Shown here: one piece after another, positions 1-5,495 of the stretch | Numbering within the stretch: the first letter of the stretch is position 1 | Layout of the letters: the number at the start of each line of letters is the position of its first letter | From: Candidatus Baldrarchaeota archaeon | GTDB taxonomy: Archaea > Asgardarchaeota > Baldrarchaeia > Baldrarchaeales > DXJG01 | DNA length: 15,236 nt | Assembly (NCBI GenBank): GCA_030587435.1 | Contig: JAUQZC010000095.1 | Location: forward strand, 1 to 15,236 | Direction of reading: 5' to 3' | Notes under the pieces: generated by a model | Told to the model about the DNA's origin: nothing | Seen by the model: the letters and a program-made list of their open reading frames with translations, nothing else | Databases searched by the model: none | Translations under genes and position numbers: made by a program

Positions 1-798
1 GAGCTTAAAATACGTTGGCATAAAGGTTATGGGGCACTGCTAGTTTTAGGTGCTGCTTATGGAATCATTGAGGAGGGGTTGATGGTTAAAAGCTTTTTTG
101 ACCCTAATTGGATGGATCTTGGAATTTTAGGTGTTTATGGTAGTTGGTTTGGTGTAAACTGGGTTTGGAGCGTAGAATTAACAATATATCATTCCGTTGT
201 TAGCATAGTCATCCCAATAGTCCTCGTGGAACTAATGTACCCGGAAATAAAATCACGAAGCTGGGTAAAAACCAAAACACTAAAAATATTAACAATTATT
301 TTCATTTCGGATGTAATTTTCGGCTACATGTTTTTAACAACATATTTCCCACCTATATCACTCTATTTAGCAACATTAATGATCGTACTTGTCCTATTTT
401 ATGTTGCATATCGTTTTCCCGAAAGTTTGGAGTTTAACGGCCAAAAAATACCGCCATCCCCAAGAAAACTATGGCTTATCGGATTACTCTGGTTCATAGT
501 ATATTGGCTTATTATTTTCAACATGCTACCATATACTGGGATTCCACCGGCGATTACAATTATCTTAGGAATTCTAGCTTTTATCCTTCCTTATCGATAT
601 TTTAGAAGGTTTAATTGGAAGAGTGACATTCATAAGCTTGCATTGGTCAGTGGAGTTCTTTCATTTCTGATTTTTCTTGCACCACTACAAGAGATGGATA
701 AAACAAGACCAGATAATCCAGTAGGAATGACACTAGTCGGAATAGCATATACAATCTTCCTTCTGTACATGAAACGTCGAATAAAATCAGCAAAATAG
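1..798 (+). CDS. Multi-pass membrane protein, C-terminal part (cut by left edge)
   Basis: The reading frame is open from base 1 to the TAG at 796-798, giving 265 visible residues, so the true start lies outside the window. The TTG/ATG at 79-84 is internal: the codons before it read YGIIEEG and run straight into LMVKSFFDPNW. That EEGL...SFFDPNW stretch is the sort of conserved core I would expect in this uncharacterised membrane family. About seven hydrophobic segments are visible, including those around IPIVLVELM, FISDVIFGYMFL, LIGLLWFIVYWLIIF and FLIFLAPL, and the protein ends in a basic tail (YMKRRIKSAK) probably in the cytoplasm. The paired glutamates recall CPBP-type membrane proteases, but the other signature residues are not evident, so I do not claim that activity. 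A degenerate copy of the last 35 or so residues lies downstream at 1062-1184. Function unknown. Confidence 0.85.
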   Translation, partial: ELKIRWHKGYGALLVLGAAYGIIEEGLMVKSFFDPNWMDLGILGVYGSWFGVNWVWSVELTIYHSVVSIVIPIVLVELMYPEIKSRSWVKTKTLKILTIIFISDVIFGYMFLTTYFPPISLYLATLMIVLVLFYVAYRFPESLEFNGQKIPPSPRKLWLIGLLWFIVYWLIIFNMLPYTGIPPAITIILGILAFILPYRYFRRFNWKSDIHKLALVSGVLSFLIFLAPLQEMDKTRPDNPVGMTLVGIAYTIFLLYMKRRIKSAK

Positions 799-848
799 CA
801 GAACTCTGAAAACATTAATATTCCTCTGTTTTGGATAGAATTAGTTAG

Positions 849-859
849 CTTTTATTTCT
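849..859 (+). terminator. Possible T-rich terminator after the first membrane gene
   Basis: A pyrimidine-rich CTTTTATTTCT run lies about 50 nt after the stop codon. Archaeal RNA polymerase often terminates at T-rich tracts without a hairpin. The call rests on base composition only. Confidence 0.22.
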
Positions 860-921
860 ACACGTTACACGTTATTCTTAGTCAAATCAAAAGCACTCAT
901 GAGTCATAAAAGAAATTAGAA

Positions 922-1077
922 TTAGATGAATCTTCCCTGTTTTCTAAGCCAAATCTTATATGACTCTAAAAGAAGAATCGGAAACCACCTGAGTGTGAGA
1001 ACAATGATCCAATCAATCCACGTAAGTCGTATTACTTCCAAGTTAATCCCCACTGCTTGAATCAAAACAATTTGCAT
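922..1077 (-). CDS. Possible small single-helix membrane protein (51 aa)
   Basis: A minus-strand frame of 51 codons starts at ATG (1075-1077) and ends at TAA (922-924). It predicts a hydrophobic helix (IDWIIVLTLRWFPILLL) followed by an amphipathic basic tail (ESYKIWLRKQGRF), which is a common design for small membrane proteins. A TTG at 1039-1041 is an alternative start: GTGGGG lies about 6 nt upstream and would serve as a ribosome binding site, giving a 39-aa product. No good TATA box was found. Its 5' end overlaps, on the opposite strand, the remnant at 1062-1184. AT-rich DNA easily yields chance hydrophobic frames, so this remains a candidate. It starts MQI like the two genes upstream of it on the same strand, but I see no further similarity. 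Confidence 0.3.
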   Translation of the reverse strand: MQIVLIQAVGINLEVIRLTWIDWIIVLTLRWFPILLLESYKIWLRKQGRFI

Positions 1078-1184
1078 CACTGCAAGAATTAGGTAACCCG
1101 GTGGGAATGGTAGTAGTCGGAGTAATGTATGAATGTCTTCTCTTATATCTAAGGAGGCAAATTAAACGTAAATATATATTTTAA
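1062..1184 (+). pseudogene. C-terminal remnant of a paralogue of the first membrane protein
   Basis: This in-frame segment reads SLQELGNPVGMVVVGVMYEC, then LLLYLRRQIK, and stops at TAA 1182-1184. The intact gene ends LQEMDKTRPDNPVGM, then TLVGIAYTIFLLYMKRRIK. The match covers about 30 residues with a short internal deletion, and includes the invariant block NPVGM and the terminal LLY..RR.IK. The frame is closed by TAA at 1044-1046 and has no start codon or ribosome binding site. Nothing further upstream up to 799 matches the rest of the gene. It is therefore the tail of a former tandem copy, or of a neighbour lost by deletion. The stop codon overlaps the stop of the minus-strand gene at 1181. 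Confidence 0.75.
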
Positions 1185-1834
1185 TTCTCTGCCATGAGTT
1201 CTATCACTCTTTTCATTGCTAAAATACTGTTTTCAAAGGATTCAATGTCAGGATTACATTCAACTACAAAATTAACATTTTCGTCTCCCTTAACTTCAAA
1301 CTTAATTAAATCATATATTCCCGAAATGTAATGTCTAAACTCAGGATCGCTTAAAACTTTAAGAACAGCTTCATCATCCTCTCCCTTAACTAGATATTTT
1401 CTATCGAACACTGGGTCTCCTGTCTGAAAGCTTCTTCCAGAATTAGTGTCTGCTATGGTTGCAGATAGAGGGTATCTTCCCGTTATTGCAAACTTTGCGG
1501 GACACCTGGTTTCTTTTATTCCTACTATGTTGAGATATTTTCTTGGGAGGAAGAACATGAAGCGTGATGAATATGTAAAAGCTCCTATAGGTTTTGATGA
1601 AACTTCAACTCGATCTATTTGCCACTCTGGGTTTAATTCTGCTACGATTTTAGGAGCGTCGGAATGCGTGTTACTTACATCTATTTTCTGCGATTTTTCT
1701 CTCAGTGAAGAATAAATTTTCTTCAAAACCATTTTAGTCTTCCTTTTCTCTAATAGAACTATAAGAACGGGAGCTAAAGCTACTGGTAGAATTACAATAG
1801 CCAACCAGAATATGAAAAACAAGTCAATTTGCAT
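1181..1834 (-). CDS. Membrane-anchored protein of an unrecognised family (short paralogue)
   Basis: The product has 217 aa. The ATG start is supported by GAGGGAG about 6 nt upstream. One N-terminal membrane helix (residues 5-28) is followed by a basic stretch (EKRKTKMVLKK), so the soluble part should be cytoplasmic. The soluble part contains PKIVAELNPE (61-70), an IDRVEV strand, GDPVFDRKYLVKG (139-151), and a terminal alpha/beta unit with LIKFEVKG and FVVECN (189-194). The same blocks occur in the same order in the upstream 400-aa gene, so the two are tandem paralogues. GDPxFDRxxxVKG-type motifs occur in unannotated bacterial and archaeal membrane-anchored proteins, and I know of no assigned activity. 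A separate TATA box suggests its own transcription unit. Function unknown. Confidence 0.88.
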   Translation of the reverse strand: MQIDLFFIFWLAIVILPVALAPVLIVLLEKRKTKMVLKKIYSSLREKSQKIDVSNTHSDAPKIVAELNPEWQIDRVEVSSKPIGAFTYSSRFMFFLPRKYLNIVGIKETRCPAKFAITGRYPLSATIADTNSGRSFQTGDPVFDRKYLVKGEDDEAVLKVLSDPEFRHYISGIYDLIKFEVKGDENVNFVVECNPDIESFENSILAMKRVIELMAEN

Positions 1835-1881
1835 TCGGTCTCCCTCATATATGATTTACTACGGGTAAAATTAAGTCGAAG

Positions 1882-1890
1882 AAATATAAA
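1882..1890 (-). promoter_or_regulatory. Probable archaeal TATA box for the 217-aa gene
   Basis: The minus strand reads TTTATATTT here, about 50 nt before the ATG at 1834. That spacing fits a TATA box with transcription starting some 25 nt downstream and a leader of about 25 nt. It sits in the 81-nt gap after the 400-aa gene. Confidence 0.5.
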
Positions 1891-1915
1891 TACTTTACGC
1901 GTTCTTGCGAAATAA

Positions 1916-3118
1916 TTAGATTAATAGGTAGAATTTAGCCCACCAGGCTGCTTCCTTTACTGCTTCGTAGACTTTTCCCACGTTTTCAGGGTCTATATCG
2001 CATTCTACATGTATTTTCAGTGTTGTATCATGTAATGTTATACTGAAAATGCGTAGTTTTCTAATTTTGCTTATATATTCCAATAGAACGTATGCTTCAG
2101 AAACTTTCTTTAAAACCTCTGCATCTTCGCATTTGATGTCAAATAGATCTTTTATTTCCTCAAAAGTTGCTTCTCGTTGACTTAAAGATAATTCTTCCTT
2201 TGGACGTATTTCAATTGCAACAGGTTTCTTTACAGTTTTCTCAAGACTGTCTAAAGCGTCTATCGATAATCTTTCACCGATATTATATTGTATGTAGTCG
2301 ATTTCCTCCAGTAATGGAGTAACAATTACTCTTGTGAATTTTTCTTCTGACGGTTCAAACTTCAACTTGGAAACGTACATTGATAGCTTCTTAAACTCCC
2401 TTTTTAGATTTAAAAGCAGTTCCGGTGGCATAACTCTTTCATGTTCAACTTTTAAAGCAGCAGGTTTAACTTTTTCAACGATAATTGGCCGTGTTCTAAT
2501 CTCTGGGGCTAATATTTCTGCAGCTCTTTCCATGGCTAAAATAGCATTTACAGCGGATGGAGCATCAAAATTACATTCAACCACGAAGTGCAGATGTTTC
2601 CCTCCCCTGATTTCAAATTTTCTTAAATCGCGGATTGCCGAGACACAGTCTCTGAACCGCCTATCTTTTACAAGTTTAAGGGCAATTTCAGGTGTTCCAC
2701 TTTTAACTCTATGCGCCCGGTCAAATATCGGGTCTCCTGAATCTATATCTTCTGTAAGTCCTAATCCTATAGCAAGTTTATCAAAAAGCCTTTCATCCCT
2801 AATAGTTATGTTTACAAAAGTGCCTTCTTCGCTCATACCTAAGACTCTAAGATAGGCTTTTGAATGTTTTCCATAGCGGACTACGAATTCAGTAACTTCA
2901 ACTCGCTCTAACTGCATTTCCGGCTTCAATTCAGCAACAATTTTAGGCCTACTGAAAAAACCTCCTTCCTCATAATGTATGTTTCTAGACTTTTGCTTTA
3001 ACCATGAATATATTCTCAGAAACGCTTCTCTTCTTCTCCTACTTTCTTCAATAGCCAACACAATCACAAGTGTTAAGAAGAAAAGCCAAATGGCAAAGAA
3101 AAACCCAGCAATCTGCAA
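1916..3118 (-). CDS. Membrane-anchored protein of the same unrecognised family, with an internally repeated domain
   Basis: The product has 400 aa. I take the TTG at 3116-3118 as the start because GGTGGTG lies 4 nt upstream and the product then begins MQI, like its paralogue. A membrane helix (residues 4-23) is followed by a basic/acidic coiled stretch (EESRRRREAFLRIYSWLKQK). Residues 58-204 align with the 217-aa neighbour: PKIVAELKPE (58-67), GDPIFDR (128-134), LRKFEIRGG and FVVECNFD (178-185). A linker (about 205-320) leads to a second, diverged copy of the last unit: residues 330-395 (AEVLKKVSEAYV..., IRKLRIFSITL, KIHVECDID at 368-376, VYEAVKEAAWWA) parallel residues 141-204. The GDPxFDR part is not repeated. 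No enzyme motif is recognised. The soluble part probably faces the cytoplasm. Function unknown. Confidence 0.87.
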   Translation of the reverse strand: MQIAGFFFAIWLFFLTLVIVLAIEESRRRREAFLRIYSWLKQKSRNIHYEEGGFFSRPKIVAELKPEMQLERVEVTEFVVRYGKHSKAYLRVLGMSEEGTFVNITIRDERLFDKLAIGLGLTEDIDSGDPIFDRAHRVKSGTPEIALKLVKDRRFRDCVSAIRDLRKFEIRGGKHLHFVVECNFDAPSAVNAILAMERAAEILAPEIRTRPIIVEKVKPAALKVEHERVMPPELLLNLKREFKKLSMYVSKLKFEPSEEKFTRVIVTPLLEEIDYIQYNIGERLSIDALDSLEKTVKKPVAIEIRPKEELSLSQREATFEEIKDLFDIKCEDAEVLKKVSEAYVLLEYISKIRKLRIFSITLHDTTLKIHVECDIDPENVGKVYEAVKEAAWWAKFYLLI

Positions 3119-3122
3119 CCTA

Positions 3123-3129
3123 CACCACC
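3123..3129 (-). promoter_or_regulatory. Ribosome binding site that fixes a TTG start
   Basis: The minus strand reads GGTGGTG and ends 4 nt before the TTG at 3116-3118. It is the basis for choosing TTG as the start of the 400-aa gene, since there is no in-frame ATG close by that would keep the membrane helix. Confidence 0.6.
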
Positions 3130-3185
3130 GTTAGAGTTCCCTTCAAAGTAAACTCACTAACAGTATGTTTATTGTAGTGTTAACG

Positions 3186-3194
3186 ATATTTAAA
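3186..3194 (-). promoter_or_regulatory. Probable TATA box for the 400-aa gene
   Basis: The minus strand reads TTTAAATAT about 70 nt upstream of the TTG start, within an AT-rich stretch. Position and composition fit an archaeal core promoter. From here to 3337 I see no gene. Confidence 0.42.
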
Positions 3195-3337
3195 CGTCTC
3201 TAAACACCCTTATCGCAATGGTCTTCAAAATAAGATAAATGCGGTTTGAACTATCCGTAGATGTTTAACTCATCACTTGAAACCGTTACAAATTCTAATG
3301 CTTATATCAATCATAATTCACTTCGCTTTCTTTTATT

Positions 3338-3457
3338 TTATAAATCAATTAATAACCTTTTAACTTTAAGACCTTGATTCTCAAGCCCTCTGGCCAAGGC
3401 TTCAGCTAGAGTAGTCTTGCCAGAGCCATCAGGACCAAACAGGCATACCAAAAGCAT
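3338..3457 (-). pseudogene. Truncated P-loop kinase (N-terminal 39 residues)
   Basis: An ATG at 3455-3457 has GAGGT about 6 nt upstream and opens a frame reading MLLVCLFGPDGSGKTTLAEA, which ends after 39 codons at TAA. GPDGSGKTT is a clean Walker A motif of the GxDGSGKTT type found in thymidylate-kinase-like and related nucleoside or sugar kinases. It follows a hydrophobic first strand and is itself followed by helix 1 (LARGLENQGLKVKRL). A full kinase needs about 150 more residues; no Walker B, lid or base-binding segment is found downstream in any frame up to 3119. The start region is intact and the rest is deleted, so it may still be transcribed, but the peptide cannot be a working kinase. 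It begins 35 nt after the fragment at 3492-3644, which suggests a decayed operon. Confidence 0.7.
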
Positions 3458-3491
3458 TTTACTACCTCAAAATTCTTAGACGCACGACTTT

Positions 3492-3644
3492 TTAATAACC
3501 TATAAGGCTTCTAAGTTTCTGCACGAGTTTAAGAGCATCTTCTCTACGCGCTTCAAAGTTTACTTTTGTCAGGAAGTTGTGGTAGCAGTTCGCGTGTAGC
3601 CTTTCAACACTTGCGAAGAGCCTGCCTAGAGGCTCTTCCACTCT
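3492..3644 (-). pseudogene. PaREP1/HEPN-like protein, C-terminal fragment
   Basis: A 50-codon open stretch ends at TAA 3492-3494 and is closed upstream by TAG 3645-3647. It reads RVEEPLGRLFASVERLHANC, then YHNFLTKVNF, then EARREDALKLVQKLRSL. The order F..A..LHxNxYHxFL followed by a charged helix ending LV.KL resembles, from memory, the C-terminus of archaeal PaREP1/HEPN-domain proteins, small helical proteins common in Thermoproteota. Some HEPN proteins are RNases with an RxxxxH motif, which is not seen in this piece. The N-terminal helices (about 100 residues) are not recognisable in the 230 nt upstream, so the gene is broken. An alternative is a short intact ORF starting at GTG 3639-3641, but it lacks a convincing ribosome binding site. 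Confidence 0.5.
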
Positions 3645-3877
3645 CTAGACTGTCACACGAGGGGAGAACGCAACATGTCACCAGCCACCTGTACAGGCTG
3701 TAATAGATTAAATTAAGCCTGCCGGTTTCACACATTACAAGAGCTATGCTGTCGGCACACGAGGCTGGAGGAAGGGTGTAATGTAACGGCGTGAACAGAG
3801 AGGATGACTTAGAGGGTTGGCATAAAGGCTATGGTTGTGATGAGAGCCCTGACATATGAGATTGTACTGTTAAGCCC
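3645..3877. other. Non-coding, GC-richer stretch with no recognised gene
   Basis: All six frames are broken. I could not extend the PaREP1/HEPN-like fragment through it. It contains a 19-nt word at 3816-3834 that differs by one base from positions 14-32 at the left edge. It probably holds decayed coding DNA upstream of the fragment, but nothing more specific can be supported. Confidence 0.5.
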
Positions 3878-3889
3878 CTAAGGGGTTAA
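3870..3889 (-). terminator. Hairpin overlapping the radical SAM stop codon, possible terminator
   Basis: TTAA-CCCC and GGGG-TTAA arms (one bulged base) enclose a 3-nt loop, and the TAG stop at 3878-3880 lies at the centre. A stable RNA hairpin is possible on the minus-strand transcript. The downstream bases are not T-rich, so terminator function is uncertain. It could instead protect the 3' end of the mRNA. Confidence 0.3.
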
Positions 3890-4744
3890 GAGCTTGCTCA
3901 TAGGGCATAGCCTGTACCTGCTACCCCAATCCTCAATAGCCTTAACCGATTCCGCTGCAACCCTTCGATAAACCTCTGCAAGCTCGTCAGCGTAGAACTC
4001 CACAGACCTCCAGTCACTACGATAGGAGTTGACGTTAACCAGCGCATCAACATCCTCAAGATATTCTCTAGCGGCGTTAAGGGCCGCAATAACGTCCTCA
4101 CGTCTTGGAGGTTTAAACGCCTCCCTACCTAGCACCTTAGGTATACCTGAAGCGAATTGGTATATCCTATATCTCACATCCTTACCTATGCTAGCTAAGA
4201 ACTTAGCTATCCTAGATATCTCATCAACACCTACAACCTCTGGTATCATGATTGTACGTACGTAGAATTCAATTCCCGACTCGTACAGTAGCCTGACAGC
4301 CTTTAGAACCCTGACATTATCCTTACCTGTATACCATTCATGAACAGATCCCGTGTATGCTTTAACATCGATTTTCACAAGGTCTACACCTGCCGACTTT
4401 AAGGAGCCAATGTAATCTCTGTTCAGCATGTAGCCGTTAGTTGAAAGCTCAATCTTAGGCACACCCAGCCTCTTAAGCCCCTCTACAAGCTTCAGTAGGA
4501 ATTTACGGTTGAGCGTAGGCTCCCCTCCAGATACTACCACTTGATCTGCCACATCACACCCCCACACATGCTTACATCCTCTAGTGAAGACCCTTAATAG
4601 TCTATCGACGCTAAAGCTCCAGCCTACATTATCCCTCGCTATGGCGAAGCATCCTCTACATCTAAAGTTGCACCCTGCAAGGTTTATGTAAGCCCTTTTA
4701 ACAGGACGCTCTATATAGGTCAGTGATGGCACCTTCCTAAACAT
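3878..4744 (-). CDS. Radical SAM protein, PflA (COG1180)-like
   Basis: The product has 288 aa. The ATG start has GGTGGT about 9 nt upstream. The [4Fe-4S] site is C25-x3-C29-x2-C32 (GCNFRCRGC), the signature of radical S-adenosylmethionine enzymes. VVSGGEPTLN (GGE at 73-75) is the SAM methionine-binding motif, and ELSTNGY and LVKIDVKAY continue the half-barrel. The TGKDNVRVLKAVRLL and VRTIMIPEVVGVDEI stretches resemble glycyl-radical-enzyme activases and related COG1180 proteins. There is no extra ferredoxin domain after the CxxxCxxC. C57, C63 and C280 are additional cysteines of unknown role. The substrate cannot be inferred, and no glycyl radical enzyme or other partner is in the window. Its GC content (45% in a 60-nt sample) is higher than that of the flanking genes, and broken genes surround it, so transfer is plausible. 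Confidence 0.85.
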   Translation of the reverse strand: MFRKVPSLTYIERPVKRAYINLAGCNFRCRGCFAIARDNVGWSFSVDRLLRVFTRGCKHVWGCDVADQVVVSGGEPTLNRKFLLKLVEGLKRLGVPKIELSTNGYMLNRDYIGSLKSAGVDLVKIDVKAYTGSVHEWYTGKDNVRVLKAVRLLYESGIEFYVRTIMIPEVVGVDEISRIAKFLASIGKDVRYRIYQFASGIPKVLGREAFKPPRREDVIAALNAAREYLEDVDALVNVNSYRSDWRSVEFYADELAEVYRRVAAESVKAIEDWGSRYRLCPMSKLLTP

Positions 4745-4873
4745 TTACATACCACCATGCATTGACTGGTTGTCATAGTCTACAAGATATGCTACAACAC
4801 CCCACTCATTAAACTTACCCTGAACACTACCTGTTTAGTTCAGACGCCTCTGAGAAGTGTTTCTTAAGAACCG

Positions 4874-5077
4874 CTATGCAAATTTCCTTGCAAACTCCCA
4901 AAAAAGTGTTAATGCGTCAACGAAAACATAATGAGCCCTCAAATTTCTTAGCCGTTTTTATCATCTTGTCCAGCTCCTCATAGGAATCTGATATAAATGG
5001 AAGAACTGGAATATAAGCGACTCCTGTTAAAAAGCCCTTCTTCCTGTACTCCTTATGGCTTCCAACCTCTCAGCCGG
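4874..5077 (-). pseudogene. Frameshifted spore-photoproduct-lyase-like (COG1533) radical SAM fragment
   Basis: Three frame segments join into one recognisable protein: PAERLEAIR (5077-5051), then KEYRKKGFLTGVAYIPVLPF and ISDSYEELDKMIKTAKKF (5054 to about 4938), then AHYVFVDALTLF...EFARKF ending at TAG 4874-4876. The pattern ERLEAIR...GFxTGVxxxPxLPFISDSxEEL...MI.xAK..GA.YVF...LTLF is characteristic of the C-terminal half of the SPL-like radical SAM family (DNA-photolyase-like COG1533). First and third segments share a frame, so a one-base deletion near 5051 and a one-base insertion near 4935 would explain it. The cysteine-containing N-terminal half is not visible upstream. Non-functional. Confidence 0.75.
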
Positions 5078-5206
5078 GATTCAGCTATCAAGCTCAACGC
5101 TCATCCCTTAACCGAGACAGTTTGCGCTCGGCTATGCTCCTCACTTCTCGTAAAAACATTTCAGGGATGCATACAATGGCCATTCCACTTTCTACCTTGA
5201 AAAATC

Positions 5207-5471
5207 CTAATCGATCAAACGGTCTCTTATTGAGCGTAGATGCTGATAGATCTCATTGACTGTTTGTCTTGGAGCTAAGGCGTAAGCCAGCTCCCTTAAA
5301 TCCCCTACTTAAAATACCCATTTCAAGTAGCCAATATATGGGAGGAGCAGCAGTAACGGTGCGCCTACCAGCCAGCTTACATCCAATAAGCGGAAAATGA
5401 GGATACTTTCTGCTTATTAAAACTTCAAAAGTAAGTATAATAAAGGTTAATTGGCCAACTAATCTCTTAGT
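5207..5471 (-). pseudogene. Frameshifted fragment of an unrecognised protein
   Basis: One frame open from 5471 down to TGA 5253-5255 reads ...EVLISRKYPHFPLIGCKLAG, then RRTVTAAPPIYWLLEMGIL. A second frame open from 5308 (just after a TAA) to TAG 5207-5209 reads VGDLRELAYALAPRQTVNEI, then YQHLRSIRDRLID. Both look like genuine coding sequence: good codon variety, no low complexity, and a local GC of about 53%. They join naturally with a one-base insertion near 5310. There is no start codon or ribosome binding site at the upstream end. I do not recognise the family; the second half could be a helical, perhaps DNA-binding, segment. The 130 nt from here to the next fragment show nothing recognisable. 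Confidence 0.5.
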
Positions 5472-5495
5472 TCAGCCTATTTACGGGATGCATAG

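Noticed and set aside
79..84. TTG/ATG pair as the start of the first gene
   Set aside because: Coding sequence (WHKGYGALLVLGAAYGIIEEG) continues upstream in frame to the edge, and the EEGL...SFFDPNW block spans the supposed start.
1..798. CPBP-family membrane protease
   Set aside because: Only a paired glutamate motif is suggestive; the later conserved FxxxR and HxxxN/D-type motifs of that family are not evident.
2334..2855. 173-aa plus-strand frame inside the 400-aa gene
   Set aside because: Serine-rich shadow of the opposite strand, where the paralogy with the neighbouring protein proves coding.
3119..3877. tRNA or other structured RNA gene in the intergenic stretch
   Set aside because: No T-arm consensus (GGTTCRANNCC) or matching acceptor stem found by eye here or elsewhere in the window.
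4997..5200. 67-aa plus-strand frame
   Set aside because: It overlaps the minus-strand COG1533 remnant, whose protein match is clear; the plus-strand product resembles nothing.
3490..5475. Insertion sequence as the cause of the broken genes
   Set aside because: No transposase domain and no terminal inverted repeats or target-site duplications could be found around the fragments.
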